DNA of 64,000 nucleotides, from contig CP114481.1 of assembly GCA_027186245.1 (NCBI GenBank), forward strand, positions 2,154,501 to 2,218,500, given 5' to 3'. Positions 61,406 through 64,000 of this stretch are shown here, one piece after another. Numbering within the stretch: position 1 is the first letter of the stretch; each line of letters opens with the position of its first letter. The DNA is from Coriaria nepalensis (Eukaryota > Streptophyta > Magnoliopsida > Cucurbitales > Coriariaceae). A model generated the notes under the pieces. It worked only from the letters and a program-made list of their open reading frames with translations. It ran no database searches and had not been told where the DNA came from. The translations under genes and the position numbers were made by a program.

Positions 61406-63852
61406 TATATAGTTAGAGTAAAGTTGCAGATTTACACAACACATGGTGACTTAGGTAGCTACATTGAAAATGTGTAACTTGAGTTATACTAATCATACTT
61501 AAGTGAGTCATACCAATTCAAAAAGCTTAGAATGTTATCTTTCTAAAGTAATGTAATTGGGACTTTTTGGGTACTTCTATAATAAGATATAGGTAAAAAT
61601 AAATGTTGTTCGAAGAAATATGCATGATTGAATGGTTTTAGAATAATTGAATTTTGATAGGTCAAATAAAGATATTTCGAATTGCAATTTTAATACGATT
61701 TATAGGAGTCGTTGACAGAGATACCATAAAATGACTCAAACAATATTAAATCTCAAACAATTTTAATACGATGTTTAAAACACAACCATAGAAATAGGAA
61801 ATTTAACAAGGGAATAATGAATAGTGCATTGTTAAAAAAGTAAAAGTAGAAGAGATAATAAACCATTGAATTTAGAGCCACAATTTTTTAGCAGATCTAA
61901 AATAGATAGAACTAAGATTATTCCAAATTTCAAATTAATTAGAATTATAGTCTAAAAGATGTAATTATCAAAATCTAGGTTAATAGTTAGAGGAACTAAG
62001 TATCTTTATATTATGCATTTAAAATGTATAATAAAAAACATGAACCAAGAGGGATAAAAACATGAACCAAGAGATATTTATGAAAGCCCAGGCTGTCTAA
62101 GTTATGAATGTACGAAGGATCAAATTGAGATTGTGAGATATTAACTTGCGAATTACGAGGAATAATGAGCGGAATTTAATACAGGGAGAAAGGAGATAGA
62201 GAGGGATGCATATTGAATAGACTAAATTGGACATGATGATGGAGAGACATCAAAAGTTAGAGTTAGAATTGGAGGACTAGAAGAAGCGAAAAGAGATGGT
62301 GAAGTTATAGCTATAGGATAGTTAGAAGGTGGAGACCATATAACAAGAGCACTTGAGAAAAGAGTATTATTATGGCTAGAAACTGCAATGCATTGACACT
62401 AGATGTAAAAGAATTTAATGTATTTTTCTACTATACAATAAGCATAGAATTAGACTGCACTCTTTGATTAGGAACCCATGTAAGATCATTCCTTGACCTT
62501 GGACGTGTTTAGGTAAGTTAACCGCAACGGCAAAGTAATTAACCTCAATAGTATATATTTGTTCTATCCATTAACTTACATTGTGAACAACATATCTCAA
62601 TGTACAATAATGATAACAATGTTAGATATGGATAAGCAAAATATATAGAAAATAGTAAAAACAATGAAACAATACTCGTAACAGAAAAAGTAAACAGAAT
62701 ATGTCAATAGAGTGCAAACAGAAATAAAATGTAACACAGAATCCATACACAAAAACAAAATATAAAACAGTTTGTATTACATAATCTGTAAGCAGAAACA
62801 AAATGCAAGAGAATAATCAATACTTTAAACATATAAATATATAAAATATATGAACAAATGGCAAATTGAATCACAAACCTGAGGCCCGTGAAATATACTA
62901 TCCTAAAAACATATTTACCCTCATTTCGTCGGTATTTTATATGTTATGTCATTTATCTCGTAAGATACAATAGAGAACGAATTAGATAATGCATCACTAA
63001 CTAATTCCGATGAACTCAAAAGCTGTAAGAACAATATCACATTAAGGAGCTAAGAACTTTATAGAGAAATTTATTATCTAAAAGGAGGAGGATTTTTCTG
63101 TGTCTTTACAAATGATCAAAGAAAGTCAATTTTTAAGTTCATGGGAGGATAATTTTCATATGATTTTAATATAAATTTGTTGGCACTTTCATTTGTGTCA
63201 AATTCACAATTAAAAACAAATTAAGAGCCAAAATTAATCCAGGAGTTACATAATTGAATAATCAAACCATAATTGTTATTGGCTTTACTTCTCAGAGAAA
63301 TTTAACGAAAAGTGCAAAACATGGCCAAGAGACTTGGAGTTGATATGAATCAAAATTCGGCACACCTAGGTAAGTGCGGGAGCACGCGAAGAAGATAGAA
63401 GCGCGGAAGAGATACCATTATCACTAACATTATTATATATCAATAATTAGGTAATATTATATAAATACTCATCTTATTTGTTTAATTTTCAATATAGGAC
63501 AAACTAAATTTTTTCACTTCAATTAGTGTACTTAGAGTATCAATTTATGATTCACCTATTTGTTATCTGGAACGTATTACATATCATTTCGAATTTCTAA
63601 CTGAGAACCTGAATTCGTACTTATTATTTCACTTACATAAACAGGTTCCAACTAAAAATAAAACCTAAATAGAGCATCTTGATAAGACATTTCTCCGACA
63701 AACAATTATATCGTCTGTACTTATAATATGCCACAGGTTGTCAAAAGTCTAATTCATTTTCTTCTATTCAGATTTTCGATGGAATTTTTTGGTCACTTCC
63801 AATTCAACTAATACTCGTGGCTCTTGCAAGACTAAAGTTACATGCAAGTTGA
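61372..63852 (+). repeat. Dispersed repeat copy 2 (uninterrupted form)
   Basis: Its left part (to about 62080) matches 40848-41600 and its right part (from about 63380) matches 43020-43465. The central 1.3 kb (62080-63380) is non-coding and absent from copy 1, where a LINE lies instead. It starts at the end of a SIRE-like Copia RT and ends at a Tork-like Copia RT fragment. Confidence 0.75.
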
Positions 63853-64000
63853 AGAGATTTGGAATGGACACCTGCAATCCAGTTACTACACTAGTCGATA
63901 GTGGATTAGAATTCTAAAAGAATGACAAAGGTGATGTCGATCCTACCTACTTCAAGAGCTTAGTTGGGATCTTATGTTATTTGACATGCACCCAAACGAT
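63852..64000 (+). pseudogene. Copia RT fragment, same family as 51530-51680, runs off the window
   Basis: Nearly identical to 51530-51678 (shared gtcgatcctacctacttcaa and ttagttrggatctta). It encodes the end of reverse transcriptase just after FAASILKRFGMDT in that element. The junction with the preceding repeat is abrupt. Confidence 0.85.

Noticed and set aside
1..64000. Biosynthetic or functional gene cluster among the four intact genes
   Set aside because: The genes act in unrelated processes, are separated by transposon-rich DNA and differ in orientation and likely expression.

Overview
This is nuclear DNA from a flowering plant, most likely a woody eudicot. The evidence is intron-rich plant genes (a class III HD-ZIP factor, DRT111/SFPS, a SAPS-domain phosphatase subunit and a plastid UbiA prenyltransferase), AT-rich spacers, and many decayed Copia, Gypsy, LINE, Helitron, hAT-like and SINE sequences. 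There is no bacterial or phage signal. I cannot name the species.

Layout: 1-3.5 kb holds the 5' half of a minus-strand SAPS gene that runs off the left edge. 3.5-9.1 kb is spacer with a Helitron helicase tail, an RPA70-like OB-fold fragment, a Copia integrase remnant and a MITE lying against the next promoter. 9.29-12.57 kb is DRT111/SFPS (plus strand, two coding exons, about 385 aa). 12.8-22.9 kb is a retroelement graveyard: an antisense LINE, a Gypsy pol, a Copia gag-protease, and a Copia deletion derivative that keeps both short LTRs. 23-32.8 kb is non-genic apart from one weak small-peptide candidate. It holds a long-TIR element carrying a nested SINE, two LTR-like copies of about 1.3 kb in tandem, and two further inverted-repeat elements.

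32.92-38.81 kb is an intact minus-strand HD-ZIP III gene of the PHB/PHV type. I could define 17 coding exons (849 aa), with the miR165/166 site assembled across an exon junction. 40.8-43.5 kb is a repeat that recurs at 61.4-63.9 kb; in the first copy its middle is replaced by a LINE that itself carries a 152-bp hAT-like MITE. 44.2-52.6 kb is a Tork/TNT1-like Copia split by a second Copia with paired LTRs. 53.08-58.17 kb is an intact minus-strand plastid aromatic prenyltransferase (10 exons, 419 aa). 59.4-64 kb is a SIRE-like Copia remnant followed by the second copy of the large repeat.

The four confident genes are functionally unrelated and form no cluster: phosphatase regulation, pre-mRNA splicing in light signalling, leaf and vascular patterning, and plastid prenyl-aromatic biosynthesis. 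I see no convincing undescribed molecular system. The most informative signals are the nested insertions whose target-site duplications can be read directly, the transposon-altered promoter regions, and the prenyltransferase of unknown substrate. All exon boundaries were set by hand from GT/AG sites, reading-frame continuity and family knowledge.
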